Assembly (NCBI GenBank): GCA_030263275.1
Contig: SZOR01000052.1
Coordinates: forward strand, 1-27,914
DNA: 27,914 nt
Direction of reading: 5' to 3'
From: DSNY01 sp016861185
Lineage (GTDB): Bacteria; Pseudomonadota; Gammaproteobacteria; Burkholderiales; Burkholderiaceae_F
Each line of letters begins with the position of its first letter. The first letter of the stretch is position 1. Under the pieces are notes generated by a model. It saw nothing but the letters and a program-made list of their open reading frames with translations, was not told where the DNA came from and ran no database searches. Made by a program: the position numbers and the translations under genes. Shown here one piece after another: positions 7,668 through 16,369 of this stretch.

Positions 7668-8628
7668 TCCCGAGCAGGTCCTGCGCCGGCTCGAGTGGAC
7701 CGTGCTGCGGCGGCTCGACGGCCTGCTGCAGGGCGACTACCGCACGCTGTTCCGCGGCTTCGGCATGGACCTGGCCGATCTGCGCGAATACCAGTACCAC
7801 GACGACGTGCGCCACATCGACTGGAACGTCACCGCGCGGCTGCAGACGCCGTACGTGCGCGAGTACCGCGAGGATCGCGAGGTGGCCGCGTGGTTCCTGC
7901 TCGACCTGTCGGGCTCGGTCGACTTCGGCTCGGGCGCGACGAAGAAGCAGGCGGTCGCCGCCGACTTCGTCACGCTGCTGGCGCGCGTGCTCACGCGGCG
8001 CGGCAACCGCGTCGGCGCGCTGTTCTACGGCGCCAGCGTCGACGCGGTCGTTCCGCCGCGCAGCGGCCGGCGCCACGTGCTGCAGCTTCTGCACCGGATG
8101 CAGGCGCGGCCCGCGGCGCGCGGCGCCACGCAGACCGATCTCGCCGAGCTGTTCGCGGCGGCGCTGAACCTCGTGCGCCGCCGCTCGCTGGTGTTCGTCG
8201 TGTCGGACTTCCTGAGCGTGCCCGGCTGGGAGCAGCCGCTCGCGCGGCTCGCGCAGCGGCACGAGGTCATCGCGATCCGCCTGTACGACGCGCTCGAGAT
8301 GGCGCTGCCCGACCTCGGCCTGGTGCTGCTGCAGGACGCCGAGACCGGCGAGCAGATCGCGATCGATACGCACGACGCGGCGTTTCGGCGGCGTTTCGCA
8401 GCGGCCGCGCAGCAGCGCGAGACGCGCCTGCGCGAGGCCTTTGCCGGCGCCGGAGTGGACGCGCTGGAGCTGGCCGCCGGCGGCGATCTGATCGATGCGG
8501 TGCTGCGCTTCGCCGACCTGCGCAAACGGCGCGGCCAGGGCGGCGCGGCCACGCGCAGCCGGCTCGCCGCGCATCTCGAAAGCCGCGCGGTTCCGGTCAA
8601 CGGCCGCGCGGCGGGAGCGGTGCGGTGA
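7648..8628 (+). CDS. DUF58 / VWA-like protein, partner of MoxR
   Basis: A 326-residue protein. The DUF58 signature GMDLADLREYQYHDDVRHIDWNV is followed by a VWA-like fold with the metal-ion-dependent adhesion motif DLSGS (Asp86, Ser88, Ser90). No membrane segment or signal peptide is visible, unlike many DUF58 proteins, so it is probably cytoplasmic. It begins inside the end of moxR (20 bp overlap) and its stop overlaps the next gene's start in GTGA, so the three are translated as a block. The exact function of this family is unknown; the MoxR-DUF58-VWA context suggests a chaperone complex. Confidence 0.9.
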   Translation: MPAHSSSPEQVLRRLEWTVLRRLDGLLQGDYRTLFRGFGMDLADLREYQYHDDVRHIDWNVTARLQTPYVREYREDREVAAWFLLDLSGSVDFGSGATKKQAVAADFVTLLARVLTRRGNRVGALFYGASVDAVVPPRSGRRHVLQLLHRMQARPAARGATQTDLAELFAAALNLVRRRSLVFVVSDFLSVPGWEQPLARLAQRHEVIAIRLYDALEMALPDLGLVLLQDAETGEQIAIDTHDAAFRRRFAAAAQQRETRLREAFAGAGVDALELAAGGDLIDAVLRFADLRKRRGQGGAATRSRLAAHLESRAVPVNGRAAGAVR

Positions 8629-9668
8629 ACTTCCTGTGGCCCGAACTGCTGTGGCTGCTGGCGGCGCTGCCGCTGCTGGTGGCCGCCTACGTGCTGCTGC
8701 TGCGCCGGAAGAAGAAGCTCGCGATCCGCTACGCGAGCCTCGCGATCGTCAAGGACGCGCTGTCGGCCGGCAGCCGCTGGCGCCGCCACGTGCCGCCGCT
8801 GCTTTTCCTCGCCGCGCTCGCGCTGCTCGTCGCGGCCACCGCGCGGCCGACCGCGGTCGTGACGCTGCCATCACAGCAGCAGACGATCATCCTCGCGATG
8901 GACGTCTCGGGCAGCATGCGCGCGAAGGACGTCGAGCCGAACCGCCTCGTCGCCTCGCAGAACGCCGCGCGCGCCTTCATCGCCGGGGCGCCGCGCCATA
9001 CGCGGATCGGCATCGTCACCTTCGCCGGCACGGCTTCGCTGGTGCAGGCGCCGACGCTGAACCGCGAAGACCTGCTCGCCGCGATCGACCGCTTCCAGCT
9101 TCAGCGCGCCACCGCCACCGGCAGCGGCATCATCGTTTCGCTGGCCACGCTTTTCCCCGACGGCGGCTTCGACGTGACCGAGGCGATCTACGGCCGCGAG
9201 TTCCAGCGCGGCGCCCCGCTCGACGCCGAACCGAAGAAGGAAAAACCCGAGTTCAAGCCGGTGCCGCCGGGTTCGAACGATTCGATGGCGATCATCCTGC
9301 TGTCGGACGGCCAGCGCACGACGGGGCCCGATCCGATCGAGGCCGCGCAGCGCGCCGCCGAGCGCGGCGTGCGCATCTACACGGTCGGCATCGGCACGGT
9401 CGAAGGCGAGGTGGTCGGCTTCGAAGGCTGGTCGTTCCGCGCGCGGCTCGACGAGGAAACGCTGAAGGCGGTGGCGAGCATCACGCGCGCCGAGTACTTC
9501 TACGCCGGCAACGCAGCCGAGCTGAGCAAGGTCTTCCAGACCCTCAACTCGAAGATCGTGCTGCAGAAGAAGGAAACCGAGGTGACGGCGTTGTTCGCCG
9601 CCGCCGCCGCGGTGATCGCGCTCGCCGCCGGCGCGCTGTCGATGCTGTGGTTCAACCGGATCCTGTGA
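8625..9668 (+). CDS. membrane VWA-domain protein (BatA-like)
   Basis: A 347-residue protein starting with GTG at 8625, which overlaps the DUF58 stop in GTGA; GGGAG lies 7 bases upstream. Two N-terminal membrane segments (about residues 5-26 and 57-74), a VWA domain with MIDAS motif DVSGSMRAKD (Asp93, Ser95, Ser97), and a C-terminal membrane segment (about 319-342). This is the BatA/BatB layout found beside MoxR and DUF58. A 30-residue Lys/Glu/Pro-rich loop near residues 205-225 interrupts the VWA domain. Its last 17 bases overlap the end of the convergent acyltransferase gene. Confidence 0.92.
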   Translation: MNFLWPELLWLLAALPLLVAAYVLLLRRKKKLAIRYASLAIVKDALSAGSRWRRHVPPLLFLAALALLVAATARPTAVVTLPSQQQTIILAMDVSGSMRAKDVEPNRLVASQNAARAFIAGAPRHTRIGIVTFAGTASLVQAPTLNREDLLAAIDRFQLQRATATGSGIIVSLATLFPDGGFDVTEAIYGREFQRGAPLDAEPKKEKPEFKPVPPGSNDSMAIILLSDGQRTTGPDPIEAAQRAAERGVRIYTVGIGTVEGEVVGFEGWSFRARLDEETLKAVASITRAEYFYAGNAAELSKVFQTLNSKIVLQKKETEVTALFAAAAAVIALAAGALSMLWFNRIL

Positions 9669-10548
9669 CCGGGCGCGCCGACGCCAGCTCGTCGAGCAGG
9701 CGGTCCTTGTCCTGCCACATCGCGTCGATCCAGCGCTGCACGTGTGCGCGGAAGCGCGGGCTCGCCTGCGCGGCGGCGTCCAGCAGCTCCGGCGGAATCG
9801 GCCGCAGCTGCGCGCGCACGACCACTTCGCGCACGCGGCCGCACAGCAGGTCCCAGAAGGTCGGCGTGGCGCCCGGGTAGAAGATCGTCACGTCGAGCAG
9901 CGCGTCGAAGCGGGTGCCCATCGTGGCGAGCGCGATCGCCAGCCCACCCGACTTCGGCTTCAGCAGGTGCCGGTAGGGCGAGCGCTGCAGCGCGTGCTTG
10001 GCGGGCGTGAAGCGCGTGCCTTCGGCGAAGCTGATCACCGAGGTCGGGATCAGTTTGAAGCGCTCGCACGCGCGGCGCGTCGCCTCGAGGTCGGTCTGCC
10101 CCGACGCGCCGCCGCGGCCGCGCTTGAGGAAGGGAAAGTCGAGCGCCCACCACGCCAACCCGATCACCGGCACCCAGATCAGCTCCTGCTTGAGAAAGAA
10201 CTTCAGCAGCGGAATGCGGCCGCTGAACACCTTCTGCAGCACCAGGATGTCGACCCAGCTCGCGTGGTTGCTCGACACCAGATACCAGCCGCGCATGCGC
10301 AGACCGTCGGCGACCTGCACGTCCCAGCGCGTGCGCGCGACCGCGGCCATCCACGCGTTGTTCACGCCGATCCACGCGCCGGCGATCGTGTTCAACGCGC
10401 GGTCGACCGCGCGCCGCACCGCCGCCGCCGGCACGATCAGCTTGGCGAGCGCGAACGGCACCATCGCGAGCACGAACACCAGCGTGTTCAGCACCAGCGT
10501 CAGGCCGGCGGCACAGCCTTTCGTCGTTGCAACGATCCGTTCGAACAT
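9652..10548 (-). CDS. PlsC-like 1-acyl-glycerol-3-phosphate acyltransferase family protein
   Basis: A 298-residue membrane acyltransferase. A hydrophobic N-terminus (about 12-40), then the HX4D catalytic motif NHASWVD (His95, Asp100) and the substrate-binding motif FAEGTRF (Glu176 to Arg179). Such length and the C-terminal extension fit the YihG-type branch of LPLAT proteins; acyl acceptor is inferred as lysophosphatidic acid or a relative. ATG 10548 is chosen since the upstream frame runs into repeats. The gene converges with the VWA gene and overlaps it by 17 bp. Confidence 0.88.
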   Translation of the reverse strand: MFERIVATTKGCAAGLTLVLNTLVFVLAMVPFALAKLIVPAAAVRRAVDRALNTIAGAWIGVNNAWMAAVARTRWDVQVADGLRMRGWYLVSSNHASWVDILVLQKVFSGRIPLLKFFLKQELIWVPVIGLAWWALDFPFLKRGRGGASGQTDLEATRRACERFKLIPTSVISFAEGTRFTPAKHALQRSPYRHLLKPKSGGLAIALATMGTRFDALLDVTIFYPGATPTFWDLLCGRVREVVVRAQLRPIPPELLDAAAQASPRFRAHVQRWIDAMWQDKDRLLDELASARPVTGSG

Positions 10549-10631
10549 GGGCGCGGAGTATCGGCGTTCGGGCCTGCGCTCGCTTTGCGATGTCGCAAGA
10601 AGGCGGCGATCGAGACTTGGCGGGCGGTCTG

Positions 10632-10798
10632 CTCCCCCCTTTGGCAAACGGGGGCGAGGGGGAATCCGCTTCGACACGCACCGAAGGTGCGTCCGTCCCC
10701 GTCCCCCCTTCCATAAAGGGGGATCGAGGGGAATCTCTGGAACGTCGCCGCGCGACACCGAGAAATCCCCCCTGGCCCTCCTTTACGAAAGGGGGGTT
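10632..10798. repeat. cluster of three CCCCCCTTT/AAAGGGGG palindromic repeats
   Basis: Three imperfect hairpins: 10632-10664, 10701-10734 and 10764-10798. Each has a C-run plus CTTT on the left and AAAG plus a G-run on the right, with a short loop and a flanking GGGGAAT or AATCCCC. The same family recurs at 12359-12459. They sit between the start of the acyltransferase gene and the stop of the kinase gene and could act as a terminator for the latter, but multiple copies indicate a dispersed intergenic repeat. Confidence 0.85.
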
Positions 10799-10805
10799 CG
10801 AAGCG

Positions 10806-12242
10806 TCAGACGCCGGTGGCTTTGGCCATCAGCGCGCGCCAGCGGCGATAGCGTTCGCGCAGCGCGGGATCGTCCTGCGGCTCGAACACCTCTTCGCGCG
10901 CGCCGGTGGTCCACTCGTCCGGTCGGCCCGCGGCGAGATACGCGATGCCGCGCGCGCTCGCTTCCGGGTCGTCGCGCCGATGCACCGGTACGCCGTTCAG
11001 CGATGCGAGCTTGCGGCACAACCCGTCGAGCCGCGAGACGCCGCCGCTGGCGCGGATGCGCTGCACCGGCGGCACGTACGCGGCCATGTGGGCGATGTTC
11101 GCCTGCAGAAGGAAGGCGATGCTCTCGACCAGCGCGACCGCCTTCTGCCACGGTTCGGCTTCTCCACCCACGAAGCGCGAGTCGAACGCCGCGCGCCAGA
11201 ACGGCCCGCCGAGCCCCGCGATGCCGTTGAGGAATACCAGCGACGGGGCGGGCCGCTCGAGCCATTCGGGCAGGCGCGCGAGCAGATCGTCGATGCCCAG
11301 TTCGTTCGCGAGCCACTCGAGCCCCGCGCCCGCGCCGTTGACGTTGCCTTCGATCGTGTAGACGGTCGTCTCGCCGTCGGCGAGCACGATCCCGGTGAGC
11401 TGCCGCGGCACGTGTCCCGGCGCGCGCAGCACCGCGCGCTGCACGAAGGCGCTGGTGCCGATGTTGACGTACGCGGACTCTGCTTCCGGCCAGCCGAAGG
11501 CGAACACCGCCGCCGACTGGTCGCCGTTGACCGCTGCGAGCGGCACTTCGACCCCGCACGAGACGAGCGTGCCCCAGCGATCGCAGGTCTGCGCGCTGCG
11601 CGGAAGGAACCCGGCGGGCAGGCCGAAGAGCCGCAGCAGCTCGTCGTCCCAGTCGCGCGCCTGCAGGTTCCACAGTTGCGTGCGCGCGGCGCATTGCGGG
11701 TCGGCGGCGAGCGTGCGCTCTCTGGTCAGCCGGTACACGAGAAAGCTCGCCATCGGCCCCCACGCGAGCGTGCCCGCGTCGCGCGCCCTGCGCACCGCCG
11801 GCAGATGGTCGAGCGCCCAGCGCAGCTTGCTCGCGCCGTAATGCGGCGACAGATAGAGCCCCGTCTTGCGATGCACCGCGTCGCCGTGCGCGGCGAGCGC
11901 GTCGATCCAGGCGTGCATGCGCCGGTCCTGCCAACTGAAGATCGGCGACAGCGCAGCGCCGCTGGCGCGGTCCCAGCACACCGCGCTCGAACGTTGGCTC
12001 GACAACCCGGCTGCGACGATGTCGCGCGCGCGGGCACCGAGCGCCGCGACCGCTTGCGCGATCGCGTCGTGGATCGACGCGACGATCTCCTCGCCGTCCT
12101 GCTCGGCCCAGTCCGGCTGCGGGCGAACGAGCGCGACCTCCCTTTCACCGCGCGCGCCGATCTGCCCGCGCCGGTCGAGCACGAGCGCGCGGCTGGCGTG
12201 CGTGCCCTGATCGATCGCGAGGATCAGCGGTTCGGCAGCCAT
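10806..12242 (-). CDS. FGGY-family carbohydrate/polyol kinase, glycerol-kinase-like
   Basis: A 478-residue kinase with the actin-like ATPase fold. The phosphate-binding motif DQGTHASRA begins at Asp11, NGDQSAAVFA supplies the probable catalytic Asp, and ASGGVSRLDGLCRKLASLNGVPV is the FGGY signature 2 region. Overall order and length resemble glycerol kinase. However, glycerol kinase has NQRETT with Arg83-Glu84 binding glycerol; here the motif is SQRSSA, so the Glu is Ser. The substrate may be another polyol or sugar, so no symbol is given. No transporter, dehydrogenase or regulator of glycerol metabolism is adjacent. Palindromic repeat clusters flank it on both sides. Confidence 0.85.
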   Translation of the reverse strand: MAAEPLILAIDQGTHASRALVLDRRGQIGARGEREVALVRPQPDWAEQDGEEIVASIHDAIAQAVAALGARARDIVAAGLSSQRSSAVCWDRASGAALSPIFSWQDRRMHAWIDALAAHGDAVHRKTGLYLSPHYGASKLRWALDHLPAVRRARDAGTLAWGPMASFLVYRLTRERTLAADPQCAARTQLWNLQARDWDDELLRLFGLPAGFLPRSAQTCDRWGTLVSCGVEVPLAAVNGDQSAAVFAFGWPEAESAYVNIGTSAFVQRAVLRAPGHVPRQLTGIVLADGETTVYTIEGNVNGAGAGLEWLANELGIDDLLARLPEWLERPAPSLVFLNGIAGLGGPFWRAAFDSRFVGGEAEPWQKAVALVESIAFLLQANIAHMAAYVPPVQRIRASGGVSRLDGLCRKLASLNGVPVHRRDDPEASARGIAYLAAGRPDEWTTGAREEVFEPQDDPALRERYRRWRALMAKATGV

Positions 12243-12358
12243 GAGGTTCGTGCAGGGCGCAGAGCGTGAAGGGGTGTCATGCGGCGACGATAGCGCGCGA
12301 CCTCACTCTTTGGCACGGCGCCGGACTCGGGCCTTACTCCTCGAGCGGGGCGCTGAGG

Positions 12359-12459
12359 AATCCCCCCTGCCCCCCTTTGCCAAAGGGGGGGGTCGGCCTC
12401 ATACGAAGCGTCAGCCCCCTTTCGCAAAGGGGGCCGCGCGCGAAGCGCGCGGGGGGATT
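12359..12459. repeat. palindromic repeat pair of the CCCCCCTTT/AAAGGGGG family
   Basis: Two hairpins at 12359-12392 and 12413-12434, a GC-rich hairpin (CGCGCGCGAAGCGCGCG) at 12436-12452, and outer AATCCCCCC and GGGGGGATT arms that make the block one large inverted repeat. It belongs to the same family as the repeats at 10632-10798. It abuts the Nudix stop codon and could serve as its terminator. Confidence 0.85.
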
Positions 12460-12920
12460 CAGGACCGCGGCAACTGGTCCAGTTGATCGAGCAACGGAAG
12501 CTGCCCCGGCTGGATCTTCGCGCGCGCTTCGTCGACCGCGAACCAGGCCGCGCGATCGACTTCCGGAAACTCGCGCAACTGCCCCGACTTCGGCGGCCAT
12601 TCCATCGCGAACGTGTTGCTGCGAAGCTGCGCCGGCTCGAAGTCCGCGCGCACCGCCCACGCGTGCACGACCTTGCCGCTCGGCTGCCGCACCGGCTGCA
12701 ATTCGATGAATTCGCCGTCGACCGTCGCGCCGGTTTCCTCGGCGAACTCGCGCCGCGCGGCCGCAAGCGGTTCCTCGTCGGCGTCGAACTCGCCTTTCGG
12801 AATCGACCAGGCGCCGTCGTCCTTGCGCGCCCAGAAGGGCCCGCCCGGATGGACGAGCAGCACTTCGAGCGCGCCGCGCGACTCGCGGAACAGCAACAGG
12901 CCGGCGCTTTGTCTCGGCAT
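12459..12920 (-). CDS. Nudix hydrolase
   Basis: A 153-residue protein with a complete Nudix box at residues 43-65: G, five residues, E, seven residues, then REFAEETG. This binds the divalent metal used to cut nucleoside diphosphates linked to another group. The start MPRQSAGLLLFRE at 12920 is typical of this subgroup, which often carries GPFWARKDDGAWSIPKGE. The exact substrate cannot be read from the sequence. It lies 26 bp downstream of the YihY gene on the same strand, so likely co-transcribed. Confidence 0.92.
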   Translation of the reverse strand: MPRQSAGLLLFRESRGALEVLLVHPGGPFWARKDDGAWSIPKGEFDADEEPLAAARREFAEETGATVDGEFIELQPVRQPSGKVVHAWAVRADFEPAQLRSNTFAMEWPPKSGQLREFPEVDRAAWFAVDEARAKIQPGQLPLLDQLDQLPRS

Positions 12921-12946
12921 CGGATCGAGAAGCGTACCTCGAGCAC

Positions 12947-13894
12947 TCAGTCCGCCCCGAGCCGCATCGGTTCCGGCGCGGCGCGTGCGCGCGGCGTGCC
13001 CAGGCGCTCGTATTCGGCGATCACCTGCGCGCCGAGCAGCAGCAGCGTGGCCGCCAGCTCGAGGCTCAACAGCACGGCAATCGCGGTCGTCAGCGAGCCG
13101 TAGACCGTGCTGATCTGCGACAGCGTCGCGAAATACCACACGAGCATGTGGCGCGTGATCTCCCACAGCACGGTGGCGACGGCCGCGCCGATCAGCGCGT
13201 GCGACAGCCGCAGCCGCCCGACCGGCATCACCATGTAGATCGACGCGACGACGAACACCTCGCCCAGCACGCCGAGCAGATACAGCAGCAGCCCCGACAC
13301 GCCGCCGAGCGACCACGTGCGGCCGAGGAACTGCACCGCCTCCTGCCCCAGCGCCTGCAACGTGCCGGCCACCAGCGTCACCAGCAGCAGCCCGAGCGCG
13401 AGCGACATGATGTAGCAGTACGGCAGCACGGCCGAGATCAGGAAGTGGCGCCGGCGGATCGCGACGCGATGGTGAAAGATCACCGACATCGCGTTCTCCA
13501 GCACGGTGAACGCGAGCGAACTGAAGAACAGCATCGTCGCCAGCAGCACCCAGCTCATCACGTAGCGGTGCTCGAGGAAGTTGCTGAGCTCGCGCACCAG
13601 CGCCTGCGACTGCCCGGGCACGAGCCACTCGAGATAGCGCCCGACCGTCTGCAGCAGCTCGCCCTGGTCGATCACGTGCGACAGCGCGATCACCGTCAGG
13701 AGCAGCAGCGGCACGATCGACAGCAGCGCGAAGTACGCGACCGCGCCCGCCAGCAGCAGGCCCTGGTTCGCGCGGAAGCCCTTCAGCGTCCGCAGCGCGA
13801 ATCCTCCCGGATGCTGCATGACGTAGGCGGCTTGCGGGCCGAGGAGGCGGGCGAGCATGGCTGCGGCGGTATCGGCCGGCCGAGTCGCTCGCAT
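12947..13894 (-). CDS. YihY/BrkB-family inner-membrane protein
   Basis: About 303-315 residues with six to seven hydrophobic segments. The family signatures are visible: LAGAVAYFALLSIVPLLLLTV, FLISAVLPYCYIMSLALGLLL, LLYLLGVLGEVFVVASIYMVMP and ISTVYGSLTTAIAVLLSLELAATLLLLGAQVIAEYE. The last is diagnostic for the former 'ribonuclease BN' YihY group, which are membrane proteins of unknown transport role. Start is uncertain: ATG 13894 gives the longest form; ATG 13858 (MLARLLGPQ) is equally possible. A palindrome at 13904-13929 sits immediately upstream. Confidence 0.9.
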   Translation of the reverse strand: MRATRPADTAAAMLARLLGPQAAYVMQHPGGFALRTLKGFRANQGLLLAGAVAYFALLSIVPLLLLTVIALSHVIDQGELLQTVGRYLEWLVPGQSQALVRELSNFLEHRYVMSWVLLATMLFFSSLAFTVLENAMSVIFHHRVAIRRRHFLISAVLPYCYIMSLALGLLLVTLVAGTLQALGQEAVQFLGRTWSLGGVSGLLLYLLGVLGEVFVVASIYMVMPVGRLRLSHALIGAAVATVLWEITRHMLVWYFATLSQISTVYGSLTTAIAVLLSLELAATLLLLGAQVIAEYERLGTPRARAAPEPMRLGAD

Positions 13895-13903
13895 CGCTTC
13901 ACG

Positions 13904-13929
13904 CCCACTCCCCGGAAGCGGGGAGTGGG
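13904..13929. repeat. perfect 10-bp-stem palindrome CCCACTCCCC/GGGGAGTGGG
   Basis: CCCACTCCCC (13904-13913), loop GGAAGC, GGGGAGTGGG (13920-13929). Resembles the hairpin inside hsdM at 24194-24219, which has CCCTCTCCCC. Located between the YihY and GIY-YIG-like genes. Confidence 0.85.
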
Positions 13930-14042
13930 TCGAAGTAAGGGGCCGTCGTGCGAACCGCCTCGCACACTGTGGTCGCGTGGTCGGTCGACGCGTTGACGAC
14001 GGTCAATCCGAACGACGCTCACTCGAGCGACGCACGCGCCGC

Positions 14043-14384
14043 TCACCCTTGCCACACCGCGTAACCCTTCTCCTGCAGCTCGTCGGCCAGATCCATCTCC
14101 ATCTGCCGCGCCGCTTCGTAGGGCATCGGGTTGAAGCATTCGTACAGCTCGGGCAGCAGCCGCAGGCCGTACTTGCGCACGTAGCGGTTGCTCTTGTAGC
14201 CCGCCCTGTGGTTCGCGAAGCGCTCCTCCACCGCGAGCCCCGTCATGCCCACGTACACGCACGGCATACCGTCGACGTAGTTCGGATTGCGCGCGCGGAA
14301 GCGCCGGTCGCGCAGCACCGCGCGGTCCAGTTCGACGACGTAGACGTGGTGGGCGAGGCGGGGCGCGCGATCGTCCGCGTTCAT
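14043..14384 (-). CDS. GIY-YIG-superfamily-like small protein
   Basis: A 113-residue protein: HHVYVVELD near residues 12-20, then CVYVGMTGLAVEERFANHRAG (42-62) and GYAVWQG at the end. VYV...VYVGMT is a variant of the GIY-YIG strand pair, followed by an Arg (ERF) and a His, and a Glu in RQMEMDLADEL that could be the metal-binding acid. These features suggest a GIY-YIG nuclease fold; whether it is active is not known. ATG 14384 is the only start giving a compact domain. It is divergent from the MFS gene with 175 bp between. Confidence 0.7.
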   Translation of the reverse strand: MNADDRAPRLAHHVYVVELDRAVLRDRRFRARNPNYVDGMPCVYVGMTGLAVEERFANHRAGYKSNRYVRKYGLRLLPELYECFNPMPYEAARQMEMDLADELQEKGYAVWQG

Positions 14385-14559
14385 GCGAACACCCTCGGGC
14401 TCATCCGACGCGTCCAGCCGCTTTCGCTCATGGCATCCGGTGCGCCGGGCGCCGCGCACCGTTCTGCGGTCGCGACGCCGAAGTGCGCGTCGACAATCTA
14501 CCCGACGCCCGAGCCGGCGCGTCTGCACGCGCGCCGCGGCTCGTGCACACTGCATCCGC

Positions 14560-15785
14560 GTGACCGATCTCCTCGCCTCGATCCTCGCACCGCGCGGCGC
14601 GGCGCCCTCGGCGCGCGTGCTCGTGGCCGGGCGCGCGCTGCGCGCGTTCGTCGACGGCTACGTCGCGGTGCTGCTCCCCGCGTATCTGCTGGCGCTCGGG
14701 CTCGACGCATGGGCGGTCGGCGTGCTCGCCACCGCCACGCTGTTGGGTTCGGCGCTCGCCACGCTCGCGGTCGGCGCGTGGGGTCATCGCTTCGCGCAGC
14801 GCGCGCTGCTCGCCGGCGCCGCCGTGCTGATGATCGCAACGGGCCTCGCGTTCGCGAGCCTCTCGCAGTTCTGGCCGCTGCTGCTGGTGGCGTTCGTCGG
14901 CACGCTGAACCCCAGCTCGGGCGACGTCAGCGTCTTTCTGCCGCTCGAGCACGCGCAACTGGCCAATGCCGCCAGCGCGATGCGCGCACCGCGCTGTTCG
15001 CCCGCTACAGCCTGCTCGCGTCGCTGGCGGCGTCGTTCGGCGCGCTCGCGGCCGCGGCGCCCGCCTGGATCGCGCAAGCCGCCGGCATCGGTCTGCTCGA
15101 CTCGATGCGGCTGATGTTCGTCGCGTATGCCGCGGTCGGGCTCGCGCTCCTGTGGCTGTACCGGCGGCTGCCCGAGCCGAACGCCGAAAGCGGCGCGGCC
15201 AAGTCGCCGCTGGGCGCCTCGCGCGGAATCGTCGTCAAGCTCGCGCTGCTCTTTTCGGTCGATGCGTTCGCCGGCGGGTTGATCGTCAACAGCCTGCTGT
15301 CGCTATGGCTGATGCAGCGCTTCGATCTTTCGCTCGCGGGTGCGGGCGCGTTCTTCTTCTGGGCCGGGCTGCTGACGGCGGCCTCGCAGCTCGCGGCACC
15401 ATGGGTCGCGCGCCGCATCGGGCTGCTGAACACGATGGTGTTCACGCATCTGCCGGCGAACCTGTGCCTGATCGCCGCCGCGCTCGCGCCGAGCCTGCCG
15501 CTCGCGCTCGCGCTGCTCTTCATGCGCAGCGCGCTGTCGCAGATGGACGTGCCGACGCGCACCGCGTACGTGATGAGCGTGGTCACGCCGCCCGAGCGCG
15601 CCGCCGCGGCGAGCGTCACCGCCGTGCCGCGCAGCCTTGCCTCGGCACTCAGCCCCTCGATCGGCGGCGCGCTGTTCGCCGCCGGCTGGTTCAGTGCGCC
15701 GCTCGTCGCGTGCGGACTGCTGAAGATCGCCTACGACCTCACGCTGTGGGCGGCGTGCCGGGGGCAGAGGCTCGATCCGGAGTAA
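14560..15785 (+). pseudogene. MFS transporter with one-base frameshift
   Basis: A major-facilitator protein of about 408 residues if repaired. It starts with GTG at 14560 (VTDLLASILAPRG) and reads well through LNPSSGDVSVFLPLEHAQLANAASA, then the frame shifts by one missing base at about 14980-14985; the remaining sequence continues as RTALFARYSLLASL to the end at 15785. Ten to twelve hydrophobic segments are visible. The motifs DVSVFLPLEHA and RTALFARYS are shared by a group of MFS transporters of unknown substrate in proteobacteria. Apart from the shift there is no sign of decay, so it may be a sequencing error or a very recent mutation. Confidence 0.8.
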
Positions 15786-15831
15786 TCGTATCTCGCCGTG
15801 GCCTATGTCCGGCGAGGAGGGTGCGGGCAAC

Positions 15832-16029
15832 TCACCGACCGAACGATCCCGTACACCACTGCTGCTCGCACGAAATCCCGTCGCCGTCGCCATCCATCTG
15901 CGTGCCCCGACAGTTCTTCAGGAAGAACTTCGACTCTTCGCACGAGCTCATCTGCGAGCAGTGCGTGCGGCCGTCGCAGCGAAATGCGCTTGAGAAACTC
16001 CTTGGCGCGGCCGGCGCGTCAGCGCGCAA
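15832..16029 (-). pseudogene. Excalibur calcium-binding domain remnant
   Basis: A 65-codon frame holding a complete Excalibur domain: FRCDGRTHCSQMSSCEES, then MDGDGDGISCEQQWC. The DxDxDG loop binds calcium, and Cys residues are conserved. In full proteins the domain follows a signal peptide or a cold-shock/membrane region. Here the frame opens with a weak TTG inside the end of the upstream toxin gene and no signal peptide is present. The 5' part of an Excalibur gene appears to be missing, possibly replaced by the DUF433/DUF5615 module. A short secreted form starting elsewhere cannot be excluded. Confidence 0.7.
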
Positions 16030-16369
16030 CGCGAACGCGCACTCGCCCCGGTTCGACCGTCACGACCCCGCCGGTCGCCAGAACGTCCGCGTGTTGTCGC
16101 AGCACGTTCAGGATCGCATCGGCGTGCGAGGCAAGACGCAGTCCGGTCAACCTGAGCAGGCCGCTGTGCGCACGGCCCTGCACGATGGCCAGTTCGCCAA
16201 AGTCCTTGTCCAGTGTGACGAGCACGCGGCCCTGCGCGTGCGCGCGCGAGAGGATCTCCTCATCGCCCGGGTCGGTGGGCCACTCGCCCACCCATTGGAC
16301 ATCGTGCCCTGCTGCGGCGAGGGGTGCCTTCAACGCCCCGGACAGACAGGAGTCGAGCAGCAGCTTCAC
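16019..16369 (-). CDS. DUF5615 PIN-like putative toxin
   Basis: A 116-residue protein of the DUF5615 (PIN-like, Mut7-C related) family. Acidic residues of a PIN-type active site are visible: Asp6 in MKLLLDSCL, Asp36/Glu38 in PGDEEILSRA and Asp54/Asp56 in VTLDKDFGEL. It starts with GTG at 16369, which overlaps the upstream DUF433 stop by four bases (GTGA), the usual arrangement of this toxin-antitoxin pair. Expected activity is RNA cleavage; this is family inference. Confidence 0.9.
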   Translation of the reverse strand: MKLLLDSCLSGALKAPLAAAGHDVQWVGEWPTDPGDEEILSRAHAQGRVLVTLDKDFGELAIVQGRAHSGLLRLTGLRLASHADAILNVLRQHADVLATGGVVTVEPGRVRVRVAR

